Source of the DNA: Tropicibacter sp. R16_0
GTDB lineage: Bacteria; Pseudomonadota; Alphaproteobacteria; Rhodobacterales; Rhodobacteraceae
Assembly (NCBI RefSeq): GCF_017743935.1
Contig: NZ_JAGHRE010000003.1
Span: 310,001-374,000 of the forward strand
Length of the DNA stretch: 64,000 bases
Direction: 5' to 3'
This document shows positions 37,963-45,730 of this stretch, in pieces. Positions within the stretch are counted from its first letter, which is position 1, and each line of letters opens with the position of its first letter. The notes beneath the pieces were generated by a model. That model searched no databases and was not told the DNA's origin. It was given only the letters and a program-made list of their open reading frames with translations. The position numbers and the translations under genes are program-made.

Positions 37963-39438
37963 ATGACGGTGATCTGTTGGTTCAAGAAAGACTTGCGTGT
38001 TCATGATCACGCGGCCCTTGCGCGGGCTGCGGACCTTGGGCCTGTGCTCCCGGTCTATGTGCTGGAACCTGCACTGTGGCAGCAGTCCGACATGTCCGGG
38101 CGGCAGTTTGCCTTTCTGCGCGAGAGCCTGCGTGATCTGCATCGTGAATTGGCCAAGGTGGGGCTGACGCTGTGCGTGCGTGTCGGCGATGCGGTGCAAG
38201 AACTTGAGGCGCTGCGGCAAGAGACCGGCGCGCAGTATCTGCTCAGCCACGAGGAGACGGGCAACGCATGGACCTTTGCCCGTGATCGTGCGGTGGCAGA
38301 CTGGGCAAAGACGCAGGGGATTCAGTGGCATGAACTGGTACAGTCCGGAGTGATCCGCCGGATGAATGGCCGCAACGGCTGGGCCGCGCGGCGCAATGCC
38401 TTTGTTCGGGAACCGACCGTGACCTTGCCAGAGTTCCACGGCATTTCTGCGATGTCTCACCCGTGGCCGGATCTGCTGCCCGATGGTTGCCCGCAGCGGC
38501 AAAAGGGCGGGCGGCAAGAGGGGTTGTCATTGCTTGGCGGCTTTCTGACCGAACGGGGAAGGAGCTATCGCAAGGCCATGTCTTCACCACTCGAGGGGGC
38601 GGCGGCCTGTTCGCGCCTGTCGCCGCATCTGGCCTTTGGTACACTCTCGGGGCGCGAGGTGGCGCAGGCCACGGCCGCACGGCAGCGCGAAATCACGGGA
38701 GGGCGCACCGGCTGGGCCGGGTCGCTCAAGTCGTTTCAAGCGAGGCTCGCCTGGCGGGATCACTTCATGCAGAAACTTGAAGATGAACCACCCCTGGAGT
38801 GGCAATGCCTGCATCCCGCGTATGAGGGGCTGCGCGAAGATGATGCCACACGTCGACAGGCCTGGGCTGAGGGGCAGACCGGCTTGCCTTTCGTTGACGC
38901 CTGTATGCGTTCGTTGGCCGCCACCGGCTGGCTGAACTTTCGCATGCGGTCGATGGTGATGGCGGTGGCGTCCTATCACCTGTGGCTGGATTGGCGCGCC
39001 ACTGGGCAGCATCTGGCGCGGATGTTCACCGACTACGAACCGGGGATCCACTGGCCGCAGGTGCAGATGCAGTCGGGCACCACGGGTATGAACACCATCC
39101 GCATCTATAACCCGGTCAAACAAGGTCACGATCAGGATCCCACCGGAGCTTTCACGCGGCGATGGGTTCCCGAGTTGCGTGAGGTGCCGGATGAATTTCT
39201 GCAAGAGCCCTGGAAATGGGAGGGGGCCACGCGCGTGCGTTACCCCCAACCTTTGGTCGATCCGCAGGCAGCCGCTCGCCATGCGCGAGAGGTGATTTGG
39301 GCGGTGCGCAAGGGACAGGGTTTTCGTGAGACGGCCCATCGGCTGGTCGATCGTCACGCATCGCGCAAGCGTCCGCCGAGACCGGCCAAAGCTAGACAAA
39401 CCAAAGTAGACCACAGACAGTTGGGGTTTGATTTTTGA
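37963..39438 (+). CDS. Photolyase/cryptochrome-family flavoprotein
   Basis: A 491-aa protein with an N-terminal photolyase domain ('[21 protein letters not shown]') and a C-terminal FAD domain ('[17 protein letters not shown]', '[14 protein letters not shown]', '[25 protein letters not shown]'). The loop that in class I photolyases contains NWQW/TGTD reads '[19 protein letters not shown]' here, placing it in a separate clade. It likely binds FAD and either repairs pyrimidine dimers or senses light. Its stop overlaps the start of a small DUF2256 gene. Confidence 0.85.
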   Translation: MTVICWFKKDLRVHDHAALARAADLGPVLPVYVLEPALWQQSDMSGRQFAFLRESLRDLHRELAKVGLTLCVRVGDAVQELEALRQETGAQYLLSHEETGNAWTFARDRAVADWAKTQGIQWHELVQSGVIRRMNGRNGWAARRNAFVREPTVTLPEFHGISAMSHPWPDLLPDGCPQRQKGGRQEGLSLLGGFLTERGRSYRKAMSSPLEGAAACSRLSPHLAFGTLSGREVAQATAARQREITGGRTGWAGSLKSFQARLAWRDHFMQKLEDEPPLEWQCLHPAYEGLREDDATRRQAWAEGQTGLPFVDACMRSLAATGWLNFRMRSMVMAVASYHLWLDWRATGQHLARMFTDYEPGIHWPQVQMQSGTTGMNTIRIYNPVKQGHDQDPTGAFTRRWVPELREVPDEFLQEPWKWEGATRVRYPQPLVDPQAAARHAREVIWAVRKGQGFRETAHRLVDRHASRKRPPRPAKARQTKVDHRQLGFDF

Positions 39439-39584
39439 TGCCAAGATCGCGCAGGAAATCAGATTTGCCGCAAAAACAATGCCATACCTGCGGTCGTCCA
39501 TTCAGTTGGCGCAAGAAATGGGCCAAGGTCTGGGATGACGTCCGCTATTGTTCCGAGCGATGTCGCCGCAACCGGTCTTCTTGA
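39438..39584 (+). CDS. DUF2256 four-cysteine small protein
   Basis: A 48-aa protein starting in the photolyase-family stop codon (TGATG). It contains '[14 protein letters not shown]' and 'YCSERCRR', that is two Cys pairs expected to bind one zinc, and many basic residues. It fits DUF2256, which I recall as commonly encoded next to photolyase-like genes. A nucleic-acid or partner-binding role is plausible. Co-translation with the photolyase gene is very likely. Function is unproven. Confidence 0.8.
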   Translation: MPRSRRKSDLPQKQCHTCGRPFSWRKKWAKVWDDVRYCSERCRRNRSS

Positions 39585-39714
39585 TATTCCGAATACAGTT
39601 TCAGGCGGATTGGTAAAGCCATTTTACCGGTTTTGTTGCCTATCGGAAACAACTGTTCTAATTAGTGACCAGCTTTGAATTGAATGCCATTGCATACAGG
39701 CGTGGCGCGTCGGG

Positions 39715-41862
39715 ATGAGGATGTCTGACATGACAGCAAGAGTAGACAGGTCCGGGTTGCAGATTGCGCCTGAATTCGTGGAGTTTATCGAGGAACAGGC
39801 ACTGCCTGGAACAGGCGTCGCGGCGGGGGACTTCTGGGCGGGTCTGGCGCGCATGATGGGCGACCTGGGACCAAAGAACCGTTCATTGCTGGACAAACGC
39901 GGCGAGATCCAGAGCCGTTTGGACGCCTGGCATCAAGCCAACCGCGATGCGGACGCCGCCGCTTACGAGGCGTTTCTGCGAGAGATTGGTTATCTGGTCG
40001 AAGAGGGTGATGCCTTCTCTATCGATACGGCCAATGTGGACCCTGAGATCGCGCATATTCCTGGCCCGCAGCTGGTGGTGCCGATCACCAACGCGCGCTT
40101 TGCCCTGAACGCGGCCAACGCCCGGTGGGGCAGCCTCTATGATGCGCTTTATGGCACCGACGCCATGGGCGATCTGCCCTCGGGCGGCGGCTATGACACT
40201 GCGCGCGGTGCGCGCGTCATTGCTTGGGCCAAAGGGTTCCTGGACGACGCGGCACCATTGGCCAGCGGATCGTGGAGCGATGTTGCGGGCTTGAGCGTTG
40301 TAGATGGCGCGCTGGTTCCGGCATTGGAAGATGCAGGCGCCTTTGTGGGGCATGGTGGCGCGGCGGAAAAGCCGGACTTTGTTCTGCTCAAGAACAACGG
40401 GCTGCACATTCAGATCATGATCGACGCGGGTTCGAATATCGGCTCCAGCGATCCGGCGGGCATTGCCGATGTGCGTTTGGAATCGGCGCTGTCTACCATC
40501 ATGGACTGCGAAGATTCCGTCGCTGCCGTTGATGCCGAAGACAAGGCGCTGGCCTATGGCAACTGGTTGGGTCTGATGAAGGGCGATCTGGCCGAACAGG
40601 TGACCAAGGGTGGTTCGACCTTTACCCGCACCCTGTCGGATGATCTGAGCTACACCGCTGCGGATGGCAGCGCAGGTGTGCTAAAGGGGCGGTCGCTGAT
40701 GCTGGTGCGCAACGTGGGTCACCTGATGACCAACCCCGCCGTTTTGGACGCGGACGGCAATGAAGTGGGCGAGGGGCTGCTGGACGCGCTCTGCACCACG
40801 ATGATCGCGATGCATGACCTGCAGCGCGAAGGCGGCAACTCGGTCCACGGCTCGGTCTATGTGGTGAAGCCCAAGATGCACGGCCCCGAAGAGGTCGCCT
40901 TCTCGGTCGAGATATTTGACATGGTCGAGGACATCCTGGGCCTGCCGCGCAATACCGTTAAGCTGGGCATCATGGATGAGGAGCGCCGGACCTCGGTGAA
41001 CCTCAAGGAATGTATCCGCGCCGCGAAATCCCGCGTGGCCTTTATCAACACCGGGTTCCTGGACCGCACCGGCGATGAAATCCACACCTCGATGGAAGCA
41101 GGCCCGATGCTGCCCAAGGGCGACATCAAGAACACGCCTTGGATTGCATCCTACGAAGATCGAAACGTCGACATCGGGCTGGCCTGTGGCCTGAAGGGTC
41201 GCGCGCAGATCGGCAAGGGCATGTGGGCCATGCCCGACCGCATGGGCGAGATGCTGGAGGCCAAGATTGGCCACCCGCAGTCGGGTGCGACCTGCGCCTG
41301 GGTGCCGTCGCCAACCGCTGCGACCCTGCACGCGACGCATTATCACAAGGTCGACGTGTTGGCGCGTCAGGACGAACTGGCCGCAGGCGGGGCACGCGGC
41401 ACGCTGGCTGATCTGTTGACCGTGCCGCTGCTTGGCGGGCGCAACTTGAGCGACGAAGAGATCACGCGCGAGATCGAGAACAACGCGCAGGGCATCCTGG
41501 GTTATGTGGTGCGTTGGGTCGATCAGGGCGTTGGCTGCTCGAAAGTGCCGGACATCAACGATGTGGGCCTGATGGAGGACCGGGCCACCTGCCGGATCTC
41601 GTCTCAGGCGTTGGCCAACTGGCTGCATCATGGCGTGATCGAAGAAGGTCAGGTCATGGATGCGATGCAGAAGATGGCCGCCGTGGTCGATGAGCAAAAT
41701 GCCGGTGACGCGGACTATCGCGCAATGGCACCCGGATTTGACGGAATCGCGTTTCAGGCGGCCTGCGATCTGGTGTTCAAGGGGCGTGTGCAACCTTCGG
41801 GTTACACAGAGCCGGTATTGCATGCACGACGTCTGGAGCTGAAGGCCAGCTTGAGCGCGTGA
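39715..41862 (+). CDS. glcB: Malate synthase G
   Basis: Condenses glyoxylate and acetyl-CoA to malate in the glyoxylate shunt and glycolate use. It has 715 aa, the length of the G isoform. Motifs are '[21 protein letters not shown]' (active-site region near residue 260), '[21 protein letters not shown]' and '[18 protein letters not shown]', followed by '[18 protein letters not shown]'. The true start may be 39721 or 39730, since Met codons cluster there. It is followed by a GlcG-like gene, consistent with a glycolate/glyoxylate unit. Confidence 0.96.
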   Translation: MRMSDMTARVDRSGLQIAPEFVEFIEEQALPGTGVAAGDFWAGLARMMGDLGPKNRSLLDKRGEIQSRLDAWHQANRDADAAAYEAFLREIGYLVEEGDAFSIDTANVDPEIAHIPGPQLVVPITNARFALNAANARWGSLYDALYGTDAMGDLPSGGGYDTARGARVIAWAKGFLDDAAPLASGSWSDVAGLSVVDGALVPALEDAGAFVGHGGAAEKPDFVLLKNNGLHIQIMIDAGSNIGSSDPAGIADVRLESALSTIMDCEDSVAAVDAEDKALAYGNWLGLMKGDLAEQVTKGGSTFTRTLSDDLSYTAADGSAGVLKGRSLMLVRNVGHLMTNPAVLDADGNEVGEGLLDALCTTMIAMHDLQREGGNSVHGSVYVVKPKMHGPEEVAFSVEIFDMVEDILGLPRNTVKLGIMDEERRTSVNLKECIRAAKSRVAFINTGFLDRTGDEIHTSMEAGPMLPKGDIKNTPWIASYEDRNVDIGLACGLKGRAQIGKGMWAMPDRMGEMLEAKIGHPQSGATCAWVPSPTAATLHATHYHKVDVLARQDELAAGGARGTLADLLTVPLLGGRNLSDEEITREIENNAQGILGYVVRWVDQGVGCSKVPDINDVGLMEDRATCRISSQALANWLHHGVIEEGQVMDAMQKMAAVVDEQNAGDADYRAMAPGFDGIAFQAACDLVFKGRVQPSGYTEPVLHARRLELKASLSA

Positions 41863-41927
41863 AGACAACATGGGGGGCGAGATCAAACCTCGCTCCCTGA
41901 ACAGACTAAGCAAAGGGAAAAGCAGGG

Positions 41928-42353
41928 ATGGCACTTTCACTGAGACGGGCGCGGACGATCATCCGCAAGGCACTGGAAAGAGGCCGCGAGATGGAGCTGA
42001 AACCGCTTTCGGTTGTGGTTCTGGACGCGGGTGGCCATGTGCAGGCGTTCGAGCGTGAGGATGGCGCGGCACCAGGACGGTTCGCGATTGCGCATGGCAA
42101 GGCCTATGGCTCGGTCATGTTGGGCATGGCCGGCACGGCGCAGATGGCGCGGGCCGAAGGGCAGGCCTATTTCATGGCAGCTGTGAACGGCGTTTATGGT
42201 GGTCAGGTCATCCCGGTGCCGGGTGGCGTTCTGGTGCGCGACAAAAAGGGCACCGTGATCGGCGCTGTTGGGGTGACCGGCGATACATCGGACAATGACG
42301 CAGCGGCCGCTCTGGCTGCGATCGAAGCAGTTGGTTTAACCGGCGAGGTCTAA
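41928..42353 (+). CDS. GlcG/HbpS family heme-binding-like protein (DUF336)
   Basis: A 141-aa protein of the GlcG/HbpS fold. 'SVVVLDAGGHVQAFERED' (residues 28-45), 'FAIAHGKAYGSVMLGM' and 'VPGGVLVRDKKGTVIGAVGVTGD' define the family. GlcG proteins often neighbour malate synthase G and glycolate oxidase genes, and some members bind heme. The gene follows glcB by 65 bases. The role in glyoxylate metabolism is inferred from position only. Confidence 0.85.
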   Translation: MALSLRRARTIIRKALERGREMELKPLSVVVLDAGGHVQAFEREDGAAPGRFAIAHGKAYGSVMLGMAGTAQMARAEGQAYFMAAVNGVYGGQVIPVPGGVLVRDKKGTVIGAVGVTGDTSDNDAAAALAAIEAVGLTGEV

Positions 42354-42378
42354 ATTTGCGCCTGTGCGCCACTGAACA

Positions 42379-42404
42379 ACGACCTGCGCCATGGTGCAGG
42401 TCGT
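42379..42404. other. Perfect hairpin between glcG-like gene and glutamine amidotransferase gene
   Basis: ACGACCTGC (42379-42387) pairs with GCAGGTCGT (42396-42404) across 8 bases. No T-run follows, so it is not a standard terminator. It might be an operator or an RNA-stability element. Confidence 0.35.
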
Positions 42405-42469
42405 GCGCTGTTGCAGAGGTTTGATCTGCTCGGTAGGTTTGCCTTTGACGCACAGCTTAGGGAGACCTC

Positions 42470-43249
42470 ATGTCGCGACCGGTCGTTGGTATCATCGGCA
42501 ACTCATATCTGATGAATGATCAATATCCCACCCACGCGGGCGGGACGATGAACTCGGACGCGGTTGCCAATGTGGCCGGGTGCATACCCTTGCTGATCCC
42601 AGCGGATCCACGGTTTCTGTCCGTGGACGAACTCCTTGAGACATGCGACGGCTTTCTGTTGACGGGCGGCCGTCCCAATGTACACCCCGAAGAATACGGC
42701 GAGCCCGAGACCGAGGCGCATGGCGCGTTTGACCGGGCCCGCGATGCGATCGTGCTGCCGCTGGTGCGGGCCTGTGTCGAACGCGGTCAGCCGTTTCTGG
42801 GCATTTGCCGCGGGTTCCAAGAGGTGAATGTCGCCATGGGAGGCACGCTCTATCCCGAAATCCGCGATTTGCCGGGCCGCATGAACCACCGCATGCCCCC
42901 CGACGGAACGTTGGAAGAAAAATTTGCGCTGCGCCACACGGTCGAGATGTCCGAAAACGGCCCGTTCCATCGTCTGTTCGGGGCGCAAGAGGTGATGACC
43001 AACACGCTGCACGGGCAGGGGATCAAGCGCCCCGGTGCGCGGATCGTGATCGATGGCTACGCCCCCGATGGCACGCCCGAGGCGATCTATGTCAAGGACG
43101 CGCCGGGGTTCACCCTGTCGGTGCAATGGCATCCCGAATGGGACGCGGCCAACGATCCGGTGTCGCGACCGCTGTTTCAGGCGTTTGGGGATGCGGTGCG
43201 GTCCTGGGCCTGTGCGGGCAAGGGGCCATCGCTGCAGAAATCGGCGTAA
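42470..43249 (+). CDS. Class I glutamine amidotransferase, gamma-glutamyl-GABA hydrolase type (PuuD-like)
   Basis: A 259-aa protein of the peptidase C26 family. The nucleophile cysteine is in 'FLGICRGFQEVNVAMGG' (near residue 109) and the catalytic His-Glu in 'SVQWHPEWDA'. 'LLTGGRPNVHPEEYG' and 'HGQGIKRPGARI' also fit. Known members hydrolyse gamma-glutamyl-GABA in putrescine use or related gamma-glutamyl amides. No other putrescine genes are next to it, so the substrate is open. Confidence 0.88.
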   Translation: MSRPVVGIIGNSYLMNDQYPTHAGGTMNSDAVANVAGCIPLLIPADPRFLSVDELLETCDGFLLTGGRPNVHPEEYGEPETEAHGAFDRARDAIVLPLVRACVERGQPFLGICRGFQEVNVAMGGTLYPEIRDLPGRMNHRMPPDGTLEEKFALRHTVEMSENGPFHRLFGAQEVMTNTLHGQGIKRPGARIVIDGYAPDGTPEAIYVKDAPGFTLSVQWHPEWDAANDPVSRPLFQAFGDAVRSWACAGKGPSLQKSA

Positions 43250-43250
43250 G

Positions 43251-45338
43251 TTACGCGGCCAGAACGCGGGCCTCATGCGCTCGCAGGCACAGCCGGGCGG
43301 TTTCGCCAAAGGCGCCGTGGTGGCTGCGCAGTTCCGGAAAGATCGAGAACATCTCGGCCCGGCATTGGCCGGTCAGAGCATCAAGCGCGGCATCGCCTGG
43401 AAAAAAGCTCTCGGTCGGAGCGCCGTTGGCATAGATGACCTCGTGCTGGTCCAGCATCAGGTGCATGTAGGTGACATCTCCGCCCTCGACGCGACGTGCG
43501 CCTGGATTGCTCAGTAGATGCTGCGCGGCAACCAGTACCTCGCTGTCTCCAAACAACATTTGCGCGCGTGAACCTGACCACAGCATCCGATGCTGCGGCG
43601 AGACCAAAAGCGGCGCGGTTGCGCCTTGCAGCAAGGACTGATGCAATTCGATGGGGGCGTTGGCGCCGGTGGCCGCCACTGTCTTTTGCCCAATCCAGCG
43701 CAGCGGCTGTGGGCCGTTGTCGCGGGTCACGATCAGATCCCCAGGGCGCAGATCCTCGATCAGGCGCGGGCCGTGGATGGTGTCAATCAATGTGCCCGGG
43801 GTAAAGCAGATGATGCGCTCGATGTTCTGGAAGGTCACGATGGAGCCGTCGATCATCTCGACCGTGCCCGCCAGATCGCCTGGTGTGGTCGAGGTGAAGT
43901 TCAGCGTGCCATCGACGGCCAATCCGTTGAAGTCCAGCAGGTCGCCTTCGGTTTCATCGCCTTCGCCGCCGTCAATCTGGATATTGGCGCTGCCTGCCTC
44001 GCCCAGATCGGTCAGCACAAAGGTATCGTCGCCTTCGCCGCCCTGAACCGTGTCGCCCTGAGCGGTGTTGAAGCTGTCGTCTCCTGCGCCGCCATCAGCG
44101 GCATCTGCGCCACGGCCCCCGTTGAGCACGTCGTCGCCGTCTTCACCGAACATGGTGTCATTGCCGCCGCCGCCGTTCAGAGTGTCGTTGCCTCCGGACA
44201 GGGGAATGGGCTCAAAAAAGACGTCAGTGACCCAGATGGCCTGGGTGCCGGACAGGGCGTTTTCATAGACGATCTCGATTTCCGAAACAGGGCCTGCGAT
44301 CTCGACCAGAACGGAACCGGCCTGATCTGCTTGGGTTTCGCCCGAGTCCCCTGCCGTTACAGTGTTGCCCGAGGCCGTGTCAGGGTTGGCGGCCGTTGAA
44401 TCCGGCGTGATCGTGACCGAGACGGGGTTCCCGCCCGCATCGACGGCGTTGATGGTGATGACATCCCGGTGGTTGCCAGAGGCAAAGTCGACATCGTTGA
44501 TCCGGAACGAGACGTTTTCGACCTCATCGCGTACATCCGCACCTGTGGCGGCCGAGAAATCCAGCGTGGTTGTCGACGTGGCCCCGTCGCCATTGCCGAA
44601 CAGATACAGCGAGGACTGGGTGTTGAACGGTTCGTCCGTGCCGACATAAAGCGCATCAGAGCTTTCGATAGAAAACTGCGGCGCGTTGTTGCCGTCGTTG
44701 CTGAAGCTGACGGCCACGTCGATGTCACCTGTGTTCTGGGTAAATCCACCCGAGACATCGGTTTCATCTGCTGCCTGGGCGTCCCAGTTGAGAGCTTCGA
44801 TCGAGCGATCCCCGTAAAGAACGTCGTCGCCCTGGTTGCCGCGCAGGATGTCGTCACCGGCGCCGCCGAGCAACCAGTCGTCACCGGACAATCCGCGCAT
44901 GTCGTCGTCGCCGGAAAAGCCCAAGACCAAATCGGCGTTATCAGCGGAATCATTCAGGCTGCTGCCAAAGGCATCCGTGTATGCGGCGTCGATGGTGTCG
45001 TTGCCCAGCGTGCCCAAGACCACATTGTCGGGTAGGTCGGTCGGGACATCAAACGGTGACGGGGGCGTGTAGGCAGGCGCAGATATGGTTGAGGCGCTGG
45101 TGAGCGTATCAACCTCGCCGAAGTCCGGAACAAAGTAGACGTTGCCATCTTCGGCAACAAAGAACTGGCCGGGTTCCTGTTCGTTGGTGAAGGTGATGCC
45201 ATTGTCGACACCGGTGAACACCCATTGTCCGGCGCCAAGCGCGGTTTGATCATTGAAAAAGGTCCAAGCGCCACTGATGACATCAGTTGCGTTGAGCGTG
45301 TTGTCTGCTCCCAATGAGACAAGGTAACCAAAGGGCAT
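43251..45338 (-). CDS. RTX calcium-binding protein with C-terminal Hint domain
   Basis: A 695-aa protein, probably exported by type I secretion. It has no cleavable N-terminal signal. The N-terminal 90 residues form a beta-rich domain, then two blocks of RTX nonapeptides ('LSGDDWLLGGAGDD' near 160, 'GGNDTLNGGGGNDT' near 388) predict Ca-binding beta rolls. The last 185 residues are a Hint (hedgehog/intein-type) domain starting at Cys511 ('CFTPGTLIDT'), with 'SPQHRML' and 'QHEVIYANG'. Nothing follows the Hint domain, so cleavage at Cys511 rather than splicing is the likely reaction. Confidence 0.88.
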   Translation of the reverse strand: MPFGYLVSLGADNTLNATDVISGAWTFFNDQTALGAGQWVFTGVDNGITFTNEQEPGQFFVAEDGNVYFVPDFGEVDTLTSASTISAPAYTPPSPFDVPTDLPDNVVLGTLGNDTIDAAYTDAFGSSLNDSADNADLVLGFSGDDDMRGLSGDDWLLGGAGDDILRGNQGDDVLYGDRSIEALNWDAQAADETDVSGGFTQNTGDIDVAVSFSNDGNNAPQFSIESSDALYVGTDEPFNTQSSLYLFGNGDGATSTTTLDFSAATGADVRDEVENVSFRINDVDFASGNHRDVITINAVDAGGNPVSVTITPDSTAANPDTASGNTVTAGDSGETQADQAGSVLVEIAGPVSEIEIVYENALSGTQAIWVTDVFFEPIPLSGGNDTLNGGGGNDTMFGEDGDDVLNGGRGADAADGGAGDDSFNTAQGDTVQGGEGDDTFVLTDLGEAGSANIQIDGGEGDETEGDLLDFNGLAVDGTLNFTSTTPGDLAGTVEMIDGSIVTFQNIERIICFTPGTLIDTIHGPRLIEDLRPGDLIVTRDNGPQPLRWIGQKTVAATGANAPIELHQSLLQGATAPLLVSPQHRMLWSGSRAQMLFGDSEVLVAAQHLLSNPGARRVEGGDVTYMHLMLDQHEVIYANGAPTESFFPGDAALDALTGQCRAEMFSIFPELRSHHGAFGETARLCLRAHEARVLAA

Positions 45339-45730
45339 CGTACTGGTCCTGACTTGGCTTGCGTGCCCAATTCAGGAAACGCCCGCGCGATATTCTGCAA
45401 AACGGGCCTTCATGGATTTAACGATAGTCCTTCCGTCCCATTTAACGGGTTAAGGAGCGTCAAAGGCAAAAGGACGGAGGCATTCTGACGAAATCGGGGT
45501 GTTTTTCGGAAAAATTGCCACAATTGTTTCCAAAGAGTGGACGATCACGGTGCCGCAAGCGGGGGTGCTCCCGCCCGTCGGCCACGCCCCTTTCGGGGCA
45601 CAGCCTCCCGTTGGGCCGGGCCTCGCTGCGCTCGGCCCAAAGCCGTTAGCGGTGCTGGCGAAGCCAGGATCGCTCGGGTGCGGGAGCGCCCCCGTTTTGC
45701 AGGGGCGTTGCCGGTCATTATTTAGCGACC
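45339..45730. promoter_or_regulatory. Upstream region of the RTX-Hint gene plus repeat copy C
   Basis: 392 bases without a gene. Near the RTX-Hint start are direct repeats of ATTTAACG (45416-45423 and 45440-45447). The second overlaps the inverted repeat TTAAC-GG-GTTAA (45442-45453). These resemble a regulator half-site pair; I cannot name the regulator. Bases 45560-45694 are repeat copy C. Confidence 0.4.
45560..45694 (+). repeat. Palindrome-ended dispersed repeat, copy C
   Basis: A 135-bp element with 15-bp inverted ends, CGGGGGTGCTCCCGC (45560-45574) and GCGGGAGCGCCCCCG (45680-45694), differing at one position. It contains the variable hairpin GCCCC-TTTC-GGGGC (45586-45599), the conserved CCTCCCGTTGGGCCGGGCC (45604-45622) and a right half that matches copy A over about 70 bases. 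It lacks the roughly 66-base insert of copy A. Confidence 0.8.

Noticed and set aside
43900-44900. Repetitive DNA inside the RTX gene considered as CRISPR or tandem repeat
   Set aside because: The repeats encode glycine/aspartate nonapeptides in frame; there are no equal spacers.
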